A DNA stretch of 46,290 nucleotides from Deltaproteobacteria bacterium (GCA_021802645.1 JAJZRO010000019.1:1-46290), one strand, 5' to 3'; numbered from the stretch's first letter, positions 1-8,102 are shown. Made by a program: numbers and translations. The notes: a model not told the origin generated them from the letters alone.

Positions 1-78
1 TGGGGTGAGCGATGGGATTCGAACCCACGACCGCCGAGGCCACAACCCGGTGCTACCACCAGCTGAGCTACGCTCACC
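1..78 (-). tRNA. tRNA-His (GTG anticodon)
   Basis: The reverse strand folds as a full cloverleaf. The acceptor GTGAGCG (77-71) pairs with CGCTCAC (11-5), and the 3' CCA is encoded at 3-1. The anticodon loop TTGTGGC gives GTG (His). The extra G(-1) at 78 opposite C73 at position 4 is the hallmark of tRNA-His. The T loop reads TTCGAAT. The D stem has a C13-T22 mismatch and the anticodon stem one G-U pair, both tolerable. A sigma70-type promoter lies directly upstream. Confidence 0.97.
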
Positions 79-92
79 GTTCGGAAGGCCCT

Positions 93-121
93 TTTATAAT
101 AGATAGCCCCTGCTTTGGCAA
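93..121 (-). promoter_or_regulatory. sigma70-type promoter of tRNA-His
   Basis: On the minus strand TTGCCA (121-116) and TATAAA (98-93) are separated by exactly 17 bp. Each hexamer matches consensus at 5 of 6 positions. The predicted start lies around 86, a few bases before the mature tRNA at 78. It stands between the stop of the zinc-ribbon gene and the tRNA, so the tRNA need not depend on the upstream gene. Confidence 0.75.
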
Positions 122-141
122 GGGCAAAGTCGGCCTTCGGC

Positions 142-807
142 TCACACCTCCTTGCCGCAGTGCTTGCAGACCTTCGCTTGCGCCTTGACGAGTTCGGCGC
201 AGTAGGGGCACTCCCGCAGGTGGAGTTGTTTGAGCATCTCGGCGATGGTGAGGTTGACCATCTGCTCCAAGTCCGTATTACGGAAGGTATGGTTGCGCAA
301 GGGGTCGACGCAGGCGGCGTCTTGAAGTTCCAGCAGCAGCCCGCAGGCGCGTTTGCGGACGGCGAGGTCTGCGTGCTCGTCGAGAAGAAGATAGAGCACG
401 GGTTCCAGATTCTTTTCTGCCACGCAGGTATCGAGCTGAGCGCTGGCGGCCTTTTCCTCGGCAAAGCGCGTGTTCTGGCGCTGGAGATCCTCGATGTTGA
501 TGACGGAGTTCTTGAAGGCGTCTTTCCCTCCCACCATCATGGATTCGCCCGTGGTGTTGCCGGGACAGAGGACATAACGGCAGGAGGCGGAATGGCCGTA
601 TTGCTCCTCGAATTGCTGCCAGCTGCCGGCAAAGAGGGGGCATTCGTCGTTGAGGCAGATGAAGAGCACGTCGGTTCCCCAGCCGAGGCCGTCGCCGATG
701 TGAAAGGGCGGCGCCTCGCAGCACGAGAGCTTCTGCTTGCAATGGGGGCAGAAGTGTTCTTCCTTGGCCAGGCGCAGGCAGCGCTCGGTCCTGTCTTCGA
801 ATTGCAT
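142..807 (-). CDS. zinc-ribbon protein with a HEAT-like middle, function unknown
   Basis: A 221-residue soluble protein. I chose the ATG at 807 because GGAGG stands 7 bases before it; the frame is open further upstream, but those codons look non-coding. The N-terminus has CxxC (Cys20, Cys23), a Cys29-Cys30 pair and a second Cys pair (51 and 56), like a metal-binding ribbon. The C-terminus ends in a classic double-zinc-ribbon tail, CPYC (200-203) and CKHC (214-217). Residues about 137-188 look helical and HEAT-like. The Cys pattern suggests zinc binding and possibly protein or nucleic-acid contacts, but I do not recognise the function. It follows glk on the same strand with a gap of about 190 bases, so co-transcription is possible but unproven. 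Confidence 0.8.
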   Translation of the reverse strand: MQFEDRTERCLRLAKEEHFCPHCKQKLSCCEAPPFHIGDGLGWGTDVLFICLNDECPLFAGSWQQFEEQYGHSASCRYVLCPGNTTGESMMVGGKDAFKNSVINIEDLQRQNTRFAEEKAASAQLDTCVAEKNLEPVLYLLLDEHADLAVRKRACGLLLELQDAACVDPLRNHTFRNTDLEQMVNLTIAEMLKQLHLRECPYCAELVKAQAKVCKHCGKEV

Positions 808-1000
808 GGTGAAACCTCCGGAATCCATGAGGAGCAAGGGGCGGGCGAACCGGGTCGGGAGGTTCGGGTCGGCTTGCTTCTGATTGCCGCTCTCCGTGGG
901 GGTGGCGGGGTTTAATTTTTTTCTAAAATAATGCACCTCGGCCGGTTGTCAATGACGGTGCAAGAAATTCATGGAAATCGGCGGGATATAGAGAGAGCGC

Positions 1001-1981
1001 TCAGTCGGGTTTCGAGGCCTGGAGGAAGTGGGCCGCCGCGCCCCAGAGGGCGGCCTGGCTGTCCATGATGATGCGGACCGGGATTCGGGCGAGCAGCGTC
1101 GAAAGCCGGCCCTTGGCGAGAAAAGCGTCCATGAAGGCGCCTCCGCTGAGTATTGGCGCGATCTTGGGGGCGATGCCGCCGCCCAGGCAGATGCCGCCGG
1201 TGGTCAGCCCCACCAGCGCCAGATTGCCGGCGGCGGCGCCATAAAGTGTGGCAAAGAGGGTGAGTGCCTCCACGGCGAGCGGATCGGTGCCCCCCATTCC
1301 GGCGGCAGCGATGTGTGCGCCGGGGTCTTCTCCGCCCAGGGGCGATTCCGGCTGACCTGCTTCCGTGTGCAGGAAATGATAGATGGCGGCAAGGCCGGGA
1401 CCGGATACCAGGCGTTCCAGGCTGACGTGGTCGTGTTGTCGTGCCAGATGGCGGTGGAGGCGGCATTGCTGGTCGGTCTGGGGGGCGAAATCCTGATGGC
1501 CGCCCTCGGAGGCACAGGGGAGATATCTGGCCCGGTGGGGGATGAGCAGCGCCTCGCCCAAGCCGGTGCCGGCGGCGATGAGGCCGATGGGGCCCTGGCC
1601 GGGAAAGGCGACATTGTTCAGGGGCAGGAACTTGTCGACGGGAAGCAGCGGCACGGCGCAGGCCGTGGCCAGCAGGTCGTTGATGAGGATGACCCGGGGG
1701 AGCGCGCAGTGGCTTGCGATCTTTGCCTCGCTGACCGTCCATGGCAGGTTGGTGGCGGTGGCGGTGCCGCCGACCACCGGCCCGGCAATACCGAGGCAGG
1801 CCCCGGCCAGGGCGGGTCGCCCGTTCTCGTCGAGAAAGCGGTCGATCAGTTCCAGCGGGGAGGCAGCCGCGTGCGAAGCGTAGGTTGCGAGGCCCGCCAT
1901 GGTCAGTCGTTCCGCGGGGCCGCGGAAGAGAGCGAGACTGGTCTTAGTGCCGCCGATATCGCCCGTTAGAATGAGGTTCAT
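1001..1981 (-). CDS. glk: glucokinase
   Basis: This 326-residue protein matches the bacterial glucokinase (Glk) family, which phosphorylates glucose to glucose 6-phosphate with ATP in the cytoplasm. The N-terminal phosphate-binding motif GDIGGTKTSLALF starts at residue 7, the central LIAAGTGLGEALLI segment carries the sugar/ATP signature, and an ASEGGHQDF segment follows, as in E. coli Glk. The length is normal for the family (E. coli 321). No strong ribosome binding site precedes the ATG. It is monocistronic or leads weakly into the zinc-ribbon gene. ROK kinases are the alternative family, but the CxCGxxGC zinc motif of ROK proteins is absent. Confidence 0.93.
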   Translation of the reverse strand: MNLILTGDIGGTKTSLALFRGPAERLTMAGLATYASHAAASPLELIDRFLDENGRPALAGACLGIAGPVVGGTATATNLPWTVSEAKIASHCALPRVILINDLLATACAVPLLPVDKFLPLNNVAFPGQGPIGLIAAGTGLGEALLIPHRARYLPCASEGGHQDFAPQTDQQCRLHRHLARQHDHVSLERLVSGPGLAAIYHFLHTEAGQPESPLGGEDPGAHIAAAGMGGTDPLAVEALTLFATLYGAAAGNLALVGLTTGGICLGGGIAPKIAPILSGGAFMDAFLAKGRLSTLLARIPVRIIMDSQAALWGAAAHFLQASKPD

Positions 1982-2096
1982 GGAGGTCGCCGCGCAAGGG
2001 TTGGTGTTATGGAGGCAGGGCCCTTTTTTTCATTCAATACCAAGTCGGCAAAAGAATCAAGGGAGGAGCTATGGGCCGTGGGGGGCCGAAAAATCG

Positions 2097-2125
2097 TTGA
2101 CTTTTGGGGGTGGGGCAATTAAACA
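2097..2125 (+). promoter_or_regulatory. possible promoter of purM
   Basis: TTGACT (2097-2102) is followed after 17 bp by TAAACA (2120-2125). The -35 is good and the -10 poor (3 of 6). It is the best sigma70-like pair in the 232-base gap between glk and purM. No purine riboswitch-like fold was seen there. Confidence 0.3.
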
Positions 2126-2213
2126 TGAGCTCAGGTTGTGAGTCGTTGAGCGTATCGGAGTACCCCCCTCCGTCGATAATTTTGTAACCTTCACTTCACC
2201 TTCATGGCACACT

Positions 2214-3275
2214 ATGAGCAATGGCGAAAAATGCAGGTACACCGAGGCCGGCGTTGATATCGACAAAGGCAATGCCTTTGTCGAGCGGATTAAGCCGGTG
2301 GTGGCCGCCACCTTCCGCCCCGGGGTCTTGACCGGCATTGGCGGCTTCGGCGGTCTCTTTGCCTTGGGCGGCGGCAAGTTCAAGGACCCGGTGCTCGTTT
2401 CCTCCACCGACGGCGTGGGCACCAAGCTGATGATCGCCAACCTGTGCCAGAAACACGACACTATCGGCATCGATCTGGTGGCCATGTGCGTCAACGACGT
2501 GGTGGTGTGCGGTGCCCACCCCCTCTTCTTCCTTGATTACTTCGCCACCGGCGGGTTGGACCTGGACGTGGCGACCGACGTGGTCAAGGGGATTGCCGCT
2601 GGCTGTGAGATCAGCAAATGCGCCCTGATCGGCGGCGAGACCGCCGAAATGCCCGGGATGTACAAGCCGGGCGACTATGACCTCGCCGGTTTCGTGGTCG
2701 GCATCTGCGAGCGCGACAAGCTCATCGACGGCTCTGAAATCAAGGTGGGCGACAAGCTCATTGGCTTGGCCTCCAGCGGCCTGCACAGCAACGGTTATTC
2801 TCTGGTGCGCAAGATCTGCTTTGACGAAATGAAGCTTACGGTCAAGACCAGGATCGACGAGTTCGGCTGCACGCTGGGCGAGGAACTGCTGCGGCCGACC
2901 CGCATCTACAGCGAACCCCTGCTCAATCTGATCAAGAATTACAAGGTCAAGGGGCTGGTTCATATTACCGGCGGTGGTTTGATCGACAATATTCCCCGGG
3001 TGCTGCCCAACGGTTGCCGGGCGGTGATTCACAAAAAGAGTTGGGAGGTGTTGCCGATCTTCGAGTTTTTGCGGGAGCACGGCAAGGTCACCCCTCTCGA
3101 GATGTGCCGCACCTTCAACAACGGCATCGGCATGGTGGTGATCGTCGATGCCAAGGAGGCGGGCGACGCTGTGCAGCAGCTGGAAGCCTTGGGCGAAAAA
3201 CCGTATCTTATCGGTGAGATTGCGCCGGTTTCTCCCAAGAAGGAGGAACCGCTGGTCGAGGTGGACTGCGGCTGA
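2214..3275 (+). CDS. purM: phosphoribosylformylglycinamidine cyclo-ligase
   Basis: A 353-residue AIR synthetase. It closes the imidazole ring by the ATP-dependent conversion of FGAM to AIR, the fifth step of purine synthesis. The N-terminal YTEAGVDIDKGN segment and the VSSTDGVGTK phosphate-binding stretch are typical, followed by GIDLVAMCVNDV, GGETAEMPGMY and GLASSGLHSNGYSLVR, the usual PurS/PurM-type ATP-grasp-unrelated fold signatures. The ATG at 2214 gives the same start as E. coli PurM, although no clear Shine-Dalgarno sequence precedes it. It stands alone; neither purN nor other pur genes are adjacent. A strong hairpin terminator follows 33 bases after the stop. Confidence 0.96.
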   Translation: MSNGEKCRYTEAGVDIDKGNAFVERIKPVVAATFRPGVLTGIGGFGGLFALGGGKFKDPVLVSSTDGVGTKLMIANLCQKHDTIGIDLVAMCVNDVVVCGAHPLFFLDYFATGGLDLDVATDVVKGIAAGCEISKCALIGGETAEMPGMYKPGDYDLAGFVVGICERDKLIDGSEIKVGDKLIGLASSGLHSNGYSLVRKICFDEMKLTVKTRIDEFGCTLGEELLRPTRIYSEPLLNLIKNYKVKGLVHITGGGLIDNIPRVLPNGCRAVIHKKSWEVLPIFEFLREHGKVTPLEMCRTFNNGIGMVVIVDAKEAGDAVQQLEALGEKPYLIGEIAPVSPKKEEPLVEVDCG

Positions 3276-3308
3276 GACGCGGCAAGTCGATAGCACACGA
3301 GACAAATT

Positions 3309-3344
3309 AAAAAAGCGGTGTGCCTCTGGCACACCGCTTTTTTT
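3309..3344. terminator. bidirectional intrinsic terminator after purM
   Basis: A perfect 10-bp stem, GCGGTGTGCC (3315-3324) and GGCACACCGC (3328-3337), with a TCT loop, is flanked by an A-run before and a T-run after. It can stop purM from the left and the minus-strand Pro/Gln-rich gene from the right. Confidence 0.92.
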
Positions 3345-3363
3345 GTGGCAGCGGGCGTTGCCC

Positions 3364-3684
3364 TTAGACCATTTTGTTCACCGGGTTGGGGGGCGGCTGG
3401 TTGGGGCTCTGGGCGGCAGTGGGCGGCGGGGGCGCCTGTTTACGGCTTTCCAGCCGTTGCGTAGCTTGGGCCTGCCCCTGGGTGGTCGCGGTCTGGGTCT
3501 GCGGAGCGGCTGCCTTTGTCGGCCTCTGTGCCGCGTTGTTCTTCGCCTGTGGCGACAGCGTGACCCGATCGGTCGGCTGAGTCGGGGCGGGGGTTGGTTG
3601 GGGTACGGGCGCGGTGGCCGGTGGTTTGGTCAGGGTGGTGATCGCGCTGGTTGCGAGGGGATTCTGGGTTTTGGTGATTGCCAT
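3364..3684 (-). CDS. small Pro/Gln/Thr-rich low-complexity protein
   Basis: A 106-residue protein with no recognisable globular domain. It is dominated by Pro, Gln, Thr and Ala. The only ordered-looking segment is DRVTLSPQAKNNAAQ (about residues 39-53); similar short V-x-L-S-P-x-A boxes occur in small deltaproteobacterial proteins, but I cannot assign a role. It has no signal peptide and no membrane segment. GGGAGG stands 8 bases before the ATG, which supports real translation, and it ends at the shared terminator with purM. It lies 117 bases downstream of the DUF89 gene. It could be intrinsically disordered; a spurious ORF is possible but less likely given the ribosome binding site. Confidence 0.6.
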   Translation of the reverse strand: MAITKTQNPLATSAITTLTKPPATAPVPQPTPAPTQPTDRVTLSPQAKNNAAQRPTKAAAPQTQTATTQGQAQATQRLESRKQAPPPPTAAQSPNQPPPNPVNKMV

Positions 3685-3801
3685 AGGAGACCTCCCTTGG
3701 GCTGGGTGGGATCGGCTGCTGTGATCCTGTAAGCATACATACTATACCACGAAGCAGGGCAAAAGTCGGCGAGATTTTATCGCCCCTGCCGGCAGCCCCC
3801 G

Positions 3802-4674
3802 TCACCGGCCATCGGGGGAGTGGCGCAGCAGCAGGGTGGCACCGATGGCAACCGGATGGCCGCACCGTGACGCCATATGGTCCGCCACCACCTGGCATTT
3901 CACGGTGAGCAGGAAATAGACGGGGCGATGGCACTCGGAGAGGGTCTCGAAGTTGCCCTGGCCCTTGCTGATGACCAGATCGGCCTGCTGGAAGAGACGG
4001 CCAAACTCCTCTCGCACCATGGTCAGGGGAGTGCCGGGGCAGCCGGTGCCGTTGCTGACCACCCGGGCGAGGCGGTCGATCCCGCAGGCGCGGGCATCAT
4101 CGACCAGGGCATCGTTGATGATCGGGCGTCCCTTTACCGCCACCGTCACCTCCCGCTTGAGTTGCTTGATGAGCAGGCCATCGAAGAGCAGCTCGCCGCA
4201 GTTGTCGGCCAGGTAGAGCACGGTGTGGCAGGCAGCCAAGTCGCGGCGGAATGGTTGATAGTCGCAGATGGCCGGCACCTGCTCCAGGCAGGAGGCCATG
4301 GTTTTCTCCACGTCGAGTTCGTGGTGCGCGCCGTAGTCGATGACATTGCCGGCCATGGCATACTGGATCGCGGCGAATAGCGGGTCGGCGGCGGTTTGTA
4401 TCCGCTCCTGCACCGCCGGCAGCAGGGTGCGGGCCAGCTCGTTGCTCTGCCGCTTGATCGCGGCATAGGGATCGGCCACCCCGGAGCATTCGGCAATGAG
4501 CCGGTACATGGCGGTGGCGTTTTCCGGCGGCGAGAGAGCGAGGTCGAAACGGGGAAGAAGGGCCGCTACCTCGGCCATGATCGCCTGCTGCCGCGCCGGT
4601 TCGCTGGTGACAAGCCTGGCGGTTCTTTCGGCCTGATGCCTCAGGCAGGAGAGGCACTCAGGGGCGGTCTGCAT
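3802..4674 (-). CDS. DUF89/ARMT1-like metal-dependent phosphatase
   Basis: A 290-residue protein of the DUF89 family, which in characterised members is a metal-dependent damage-control phosphatase acting on sugar phosphates or phosphometabolites. The start at 4674 gives the family's usual N-terminal ECLSCLRHQA (Cys7, Cys10). The core has YLADNCGELLFDGLLIKQL followed by KGRPIINDAL, whose Asp and Asn residues form the metal site, and further on VVSNGTGCPGTPL and ISKGQGNFETL. The length fits the prokaryotic branch. The start overlaps the end of the ttcA-like gene by 17 bases, which implies coupled translation. The actual substrate cannot be read from the sequence. Confidence 0.88.
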   Translation of the reverse strand: MQTAPECLSCLRHQAERTARLVTSEPARQQAIMAEVAALLPRFDLALSPPENATAMYRLIAECSGVADPYAAIKRQSNELARTLLPAVQERIQTAADPLFAAIQYAMAGNVIDYGAHHELDVEKTMASCLEQVPAICDYQPFRRDLAACHTVLYLADNCGELLFDGLLIKQLKREVTVAVKGRPIINDALVDDARACGIDRLARVVSNGTGCPGTPLTMVREEFGRLFQQADLVISKGQGNFETLSECHRPVYFLLTVKCQVVADHMASRCGHPVAIGATLLLRHSPDGR

Positions 4675-5410
4675 CGCGGTCGGCCAGCGGCTTGAGCAGG
4701 TAATCGGTACGGACGTGGCCGAGGGCCGCGAAGATGTTGCCCCTGAAGCGCGGGTTCTCCGCATAGAGGGCATCCAGCAGGCGACGGATCGCCTCGCGTT
4801 TTGAGTCCGCCGCCAGCGGGCAGGGATTGCCCACCGGGGTGATGCCGAACAGTTCGCCCAGTTCACGCACTTGGTTCTTCGCGAGATAGGCCAAGGGGCG
4901 GACCAGGGTGAGGTCGCCGCCGAAGAGTTCCTGGCGTGGCACCATGGTGCTCAGGTTGCCGCCATAAAGGAGGTTCAGGAAGAAGGTCTCGATCAGATCC
5001 TCCTGATGGTGGCCGAAGGCGAGTTTGCGGCATTGGTGTTCCCGGGCCAGGGCGAAAAGCCGGTTGCGCCGTTGCCGGGCGCAGTGGTAACAGCCACTGC
5101 GGCCGTCCTCTGCCTTCAGAGCCTCCTGGCCAAAGGTGGTTCGTTCCACGAGGAAGGGCAGGTCGCTCGCCTTGAGCTGCGCGGTAACCCGCTCGGCCTC
5201 GTCGGAACCGAAGCCCATGTCGAGGTGGACGGCCAGCAGTTCGTAGTGGATCGGCGCCTTGCGGCGCCAGTGGGCCAGCGTATGGCAGAGAACCAGGCTG
5301 TCGATGCCGCCGGAGACCGCGACCATCACCCGGTCACCGTCGACGAGCATCTGGTAGTCGTGCAGGGCCTTGCCGATCAGGTGGTTGCTGTGCGGGGGAA
5401 ACGTCGCCAC
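4658..5410 (-). CDS. TtcA-like tRNA thiolation ATPase
   Basis: A PP-loop ATPase of about 250 residues, related to TtcA (2-thiocytidine-32 in tRNA). The PP-loop SGGIDS is at 33-38. A CYHC pair (Cys107, Cys110) is followed by RQRR, as in TtcA, and a third cysteine stands in NPCPLA (Cys197); three cysteines bind the catalytic Fe-S cluster in this family. The GHHQEDLIETFFLNLLYGG segment is also typical. The likely start is GTG at 5410, just after the lipoprotein stop, with no ribosome binding site of its own; frames further upstream overlap the lipoprotein gene. TilS is an alternative annotation, but the cysteine pattern argues against it. The tRNA target is inferred. Confidence 0.85.
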   Translation of the reverse strand: MATFPPHSNHLIGKALHDYQMLVDGDRVMVAVSGGIDSLVLCHTLAHWRRKAPIHYELLAVHLDMGFGSDEAERVTAQLKASDLPFLVERTTFGQEALKAEDGRSGCYHCARQRRNRLFALAREHQCRKLAFGHHQEDLIETFFLNLLYGGNLSTMVPRQELFGGDLTLVRPLAYLAKNQVRELGELFGITPVGNPCPLAADSKREAIRRLLDALYAENPRFRGNIFAALGHVRTDYLLKPLADRDADRP

Positions 5411-5420
5411 CGCCGCGGGA

Positions 5421-6059
5421 TCACTTTTTCTTGAGATAGGGACAGTTCGAGAATCGCTCTTCAACGCCCTCGCGGGCCAAGGCCTCGCCGGTAATCCATT
5501 TGGAACCACGTTTCGAGAAGCGGGCGAAATCGAGGATGTTCTCGAACAGCGATTGCTGGGTCTCGTCGAAAAGGCCGCTGCACAGGGTCCGGCCGCTGCC
5601 AGCCTCCAGAAGCTTATAGTCGAAGGAGATTGAGGCCGGATGGGCCACGGAATAGTCGTTGCCGTGCCGGTCGCGGTAGCGGTTGATGGTAACCAGCAGC
5701 ACCGCCTCGCCGCCCACCTGTTTGCAGATGGTAACCGCGGCGCTGGTCCGGCAGCGGGCAAAGGAGCCACCACTCAGGGAATCGCGCTCGGTCGCCGACA
5801 TGAAGCGGACATTTTCCTTGTCGGCCAGGTATTCGGCCAGCAGGTTGTCGAGCAGCAGCCGCCCCTTGTCCAGCGCCTCCTGTTCGGCGGCTGGCCGTTT
5901 TTCACCATGTTCCGTTGGGGCGATATCCACCGGCATCACGACGATGGATTTGAGGGCCGGCACGTCGTCGGCTGCCTGTTGGCCGGCGGGTTGTTTGGCG
6001 GCGCAACCCATCAGGGGAAACAGGGCCAGAATAGCGAGGCAAGAGAGGAAACGTTTCAC
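5421..6059 (-). CDS. outer-envelope lipoprotein, function unknown
   Basis: A 212-residue protein with a type II signal peptide: positive MKR, a hydrophobic stretch and the lipobox LMGC with the acylated Cys19. I chose the GTG at 6059 because AAGGAG lies 7 bases before it and this start places the lipobox correctly. After the lipobox, ALKSIVVMPVDIAP resembles the first strand of CsgG/GNA1162-type envelope lipoproteins, and the middle has GGEAVLLVTINRYRDR. Cys residues in the mature part may form disulfides. It sits 19 bases after hisB and just before the ttcA-like gene, which looks like a chance operon. Its function is not known to me. Confidence 0.82.
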   Translation of the reverse strand: MKRFLSCLAILALFPLMGCAAKQPAGQQAADDVPALKSIVVMPVDIAPTEHGEKRPAAEQEALDKGRLLLDNLLAEYLADKENVRFMSATERDSLSGGSFARCRTSAAVTICKQVGGEAVLLVTINRYRDRHGNDYSVAHPASISFDYKLLEAGSGRTLCSGLFDETQQSLFENILDFARFSKRGSKWITGEALAREGVEERFSNCPYLKKK

Positions 6060-6078
6060 AACGGACTCCTTCCCCTGG

Positions 6079-6675
6079 TTACAGGGAGCCTTTGGAGGAA
6101 AGCGGCCCAGTGGCGCGCGGATTGAGAGAGGTGGCCTGGTCGAGTGCCCGGCCCAGGGCCTTGAAGATTGCCTCGAGGATATGGTGCGTATTTTCACCGT
6201 GCAGCAGCTCGACATGGAGGGTGATGCCGCCGTGCAGCGCGAAGGCGCGGAGGAATTCCTTGGCCAGGGCGGTATCGAATTCGCCGACCTTTTGGTCCGG
6301 CACCGTCACTCCGTAGTGGAGATGCGGCCGGTTGGAGCAGTCGAGCGTTACCCGCGCCAGGGCCTCGTCCATGGGAACGGCGGCACAACCATAACGGACA
6401 ATGCCGGAAAAATCGCCCAGCGCCTTTTTGAAGGCCTGGCCGAGGCAGATACCGACATCCTCCACGGTGTGGTGGGCGTCGATCTCGGTATCACCGGAGG
6501 CGGTGATGGTGAGGTCAAGATAGCCGTGGACGGCGAGCAGCGTCAGCATGTGGTCGAGAAAGGGTACGCCGGTTCTGATCGTGGCCGCTCCCTTGCCGTC
6601 GAGGGCGAGGGTCAGGGTGATGTCGGTTTCCCGCGTTTTGCGGTGGATGTCGCCGGTGCGTGGGGTGGAGGCCAT
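6079..6675 (-). CDS. hisB: imidazoleglycerol-phosphate dehydratase
   Basis: A 198-residue monofunctional HisB, which dehydrates imidazole glycerol phosphate to imidazole acetol phosphate in histidine synthesis. Both metal-binding duplicated motifs are seen: DAHHTVEDVGI near residue 67 and HGENTHHILEAI near 158. The GVPFLDHML segment (about residues 37-45) carries another His ligand. Length is as expected for the stand-alone enzyme; the phosphatase half found in enteric HisB is absent. AAGGAA stands 5 bases before the ATG. It is the first gene of an operon continuing with the lipoprotein, ttcA-like and DUF89 genes; no other his gene is nearby. Confidence 0.96.
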   Translation of the reverse strand: MASTPRTGDIHRKTRETDITLTLALDGKGAATIRTGVPFLDHMLTLLAVHGYLDLTITASGDTEIDAHHTVEDVGICLGQAFKKALGDFSGIVRYGCAAVPMDEALARVTLDCSNRPHLHYGVTVPDQKVGEFDTALAKEFLRAFALHGGITLHVELLHGENTHHILEAIFKALGRALDQATSLNPRATGPLSSKGSL

Positions 6676-6740
6676 GGCGTTCCTTGCGTGGATGCGTGAT
6701 TTTTCTGCGATGATGCAGAGTTGATACCATTATGTCACTA

Positions 6741-6770
6741 TCTATACCAAGGAGCAGGCGACCGTGGCAA
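6741..6770 (-). promoter_or_regulatory. probable promoter of the hisB operon
   Basis: On the minus strand TTGCCA (6770-6765) and TATAGA (6746-6741) are separated by 18 bp. The match is 5 and 4 of 6. A CATAAT hexamer a few bases further downstream is an alternative -10. The start would be about 60 bases before the hisB ATG. Confidence 0.5.
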
Positions 6771-6895
6771 GAGTTGCCTCGGGAATTTTTGTAAAAACTG
6801 GCGTGCGCAAGGGCTTTAGCGGCAAGCACTGTCGGCGCGGTCCGACGGGACGGGGCGTGCGGGAAACCTGCCCCTCGCAGATGGAGGATTTTTTG

Positions 6896-6924
6896 TTGAC
6901 ATCAGGGGAGGCCGCTGTTATATA
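6896..6924 (+). promoter_or_regulatory. sigma70 promoter of tRNA-Gly
   Basis: A perfect -35 TTGACA (6896-6901) and a -10 TATATA (6919-6924) are spaced by 17 bp. Transcription would start near 6931, about 24 bases before the tRNA. Confidence 0.85.
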
Positions 6925-6954
6925 GAGGGCGTTTTTGCGTAGGCGACTGTATAA

Positions 6955-7029
<75 letters not shown>

Positions 7030-7043
7030 GCGAATTATGTTAA

Positions 7044-7070
7044 GGTTCGAACCCGGTTTCGAGCCTTTTT
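7044..7070 (+). terminator. intrinsic terminator after tRNA-Gly
   Basis: GGTTCGAA (7044-7051) pairs with TTCGAGCC (7058-7065), one G-U pair, with a six-base loop, and five T residues follow directly. It would end the tRNA-Gly transcript before rplM; rplM then needs read-through or its own start site in the next 100 bases. Confidence 0.7.
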
Positions 7071-7092
7071 CAGTTTAGACCGGTACCCGGTT

Positions 7093-7120
7093 GCGAGAAG
7101 GACTCGCAGCAGCGGTCCTT
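7093..7120 (+). promoter_or_regulatory. alternative hairpins in the rplM leader
   Basis: GCGAG (7093-7097) and CTCGC (7103-7107) can form a stem with loop AAGGA. The loop plus its next base, AAGGAC (7098-7103), can pair instead with GTCCTT (7115-7120). The two pairings exclude each other, as in attenuator or autoregulatory leaders. L13 genes often have such leaders; whether this one binds L13 is unknown. Confidence 0.35.
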
Positions 7121-7166
7121 TTGAAGCGGATGCCGGTAGCACGCGAACGGTTTTGAGGACGAAACA

Positions 7167-7595
7167 ATGAAGACACCAGTGACTCCCACCAAGGAGATTG
7201 AGCGCAAGTGGTATGTGGTGGACGCCGAGGATCTGATCCTGGGCCGACTCGCATCCGAGGTGGCATTTCGCCTGCGCGGCAAGCACAAGCCGAATTTCTG
7301 CACCTTTCTTGACGCCGGCGACTTCGTCGTCGTGGTCAATGCCGAGAAGGTGCGGTTGACCGGCCGGAAGTGGGACAACAAGATGTACTATCGTCATACC
7401 GGCTACATGGGCGGCCTCAAGCAGCAGACCGCCAAAGAGTTGCTGGCCAAGAAGCCGGAAGATTTGGTGTATCATGCCGTGCGCGGCATGTTGCCGAAGA
7501 ATCCGCTGGGCCGCAAGCAGCTCATGAAGCTCAAGGTCTATGCCGGCCCGGAGCACCCCCACATGGCGCAGCAACCAGAGAAGCTTGCTCTGTAA
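7167..7595 (+). CDS. rplM: 50S ribosomal protein L13
   Basis: A 142-residue L13, an early-assembly protein of the large subunit. [16 protein letters not shown] near the N-terminus, then RLRGKHKP, the [12 protein letters not shown] segment and [12 protein letters not shown] are the family signatures. Length is normal. GAGGA lies 7 bases before the ATG. The gene is followed after 25 bases by rpsI, the conserved L13-S9 pair of bacteria, so both are one operon. The leader upstream can form mutually exclusive hairpins. Confidence 0.98.
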   Translation: MKTPVTPTKEIERKWYVVDAEDLILGRLASEVAFRLRGKHKPNFCTFLDAGDFVVVVNAEKVRLTGRKWDNKMYYRHTGYMGGLKQQTAKELLAKKPEDLVYHAVRGMLPKNPLGRKQLMKLKVYAGPEHPHMAQQPEKLAL

Positions 7596-7620
7596 CCGCT
7601 AGAAAGACTTGGAGTAAGGC

Positions 7621-8016
7621 ATGGCAAAAGGCAATTTTTACGCGACCGGCAAGAGGAAGACCGCCGTGGCTCGGGTGTGGCTCACCCCTGGCAGCGGCAA
7701 GATCGTTGTAAACGAAGTGTCGGTTGACGAGTACTTCGATGGCATTGAGCAGTCCCGCTCGGCGGTGGAGAAGCCTCTCAAGGTGACCGACACCGCGGCC
7801 AAATACGATATCATGGCCACCCTGCGTGGCGGCGGCAAGTCCGCCCAGGCTGAGGCTCTGCGGCACGGCATTTCCCGCGCCTTGACCATAGCCGACCCGG
7901 AATATCGCCAGGCGCTGAAGCGCGCCGGATTGCTGACCCGCGATCCGCGCGCCAAGGAGCGGAAGAAATACGGCCAGCGGTCCGCCCGCGCCAGATTCCA
8001 GTTCTCCAAGCGTTAA
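7621..8016 (+). CDS. rpsI: 30S ribosomal protein S9
   Basis: A 131-residue S9, whose C-terminal tail reaches the P-site tRNA anticodon loop. The start [15 protein letters not shown], the [19 protein letters not shown] segment and the basic end RARFQFSKR are diagnostic; the invariant terminal Arg is present. It is the second gene of the rplM operon, and a strong terminator follows 52 bases after the stop. Confidence 0.98.
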   Translation: MAKGNFYATGKRKTAVARVWLTPGSGKIVVNEVSVDEYFDGIEQSRSAVEKPLKVTDTAAKYDIMATLRGGGKSAQAEALRHGISRALTIADPEYRQALKRAGLLTRDPRAKERKKYGQRSARARFQFSKR

Positions 8017-8068
8017 GCCGTCTTGGAGCAGGTCGCTTCGAGGCGACCGGCCTGGTTTCAGGAATCGC

Positions 8069-8102
8069 AAGGGAAGGTGCTTCGGGCGCCTTCCCTTTTT
8101 TT
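8069..8102 (+). terminator. intrinsic terminator of rplM-rpsI
   Basis: AAGGGAAGGTGC and GCGCCTTCCCTT form a 12-bp stem, with a C(TTCG)G tetraloop at its tip, followed by a run of T. A smaller hairpin, GGTCGC (8031-8036) with GCGACC (8043-8048), precedes it. Confidence 0.93.

Noticed and set aside
1982-2213. Purine-type or ZTP riboswitch before purM
   Set aside because: No conserved core such as the CCGCCTGGGCA-like ZTP motif or a purine three-way junction could be found by eye.
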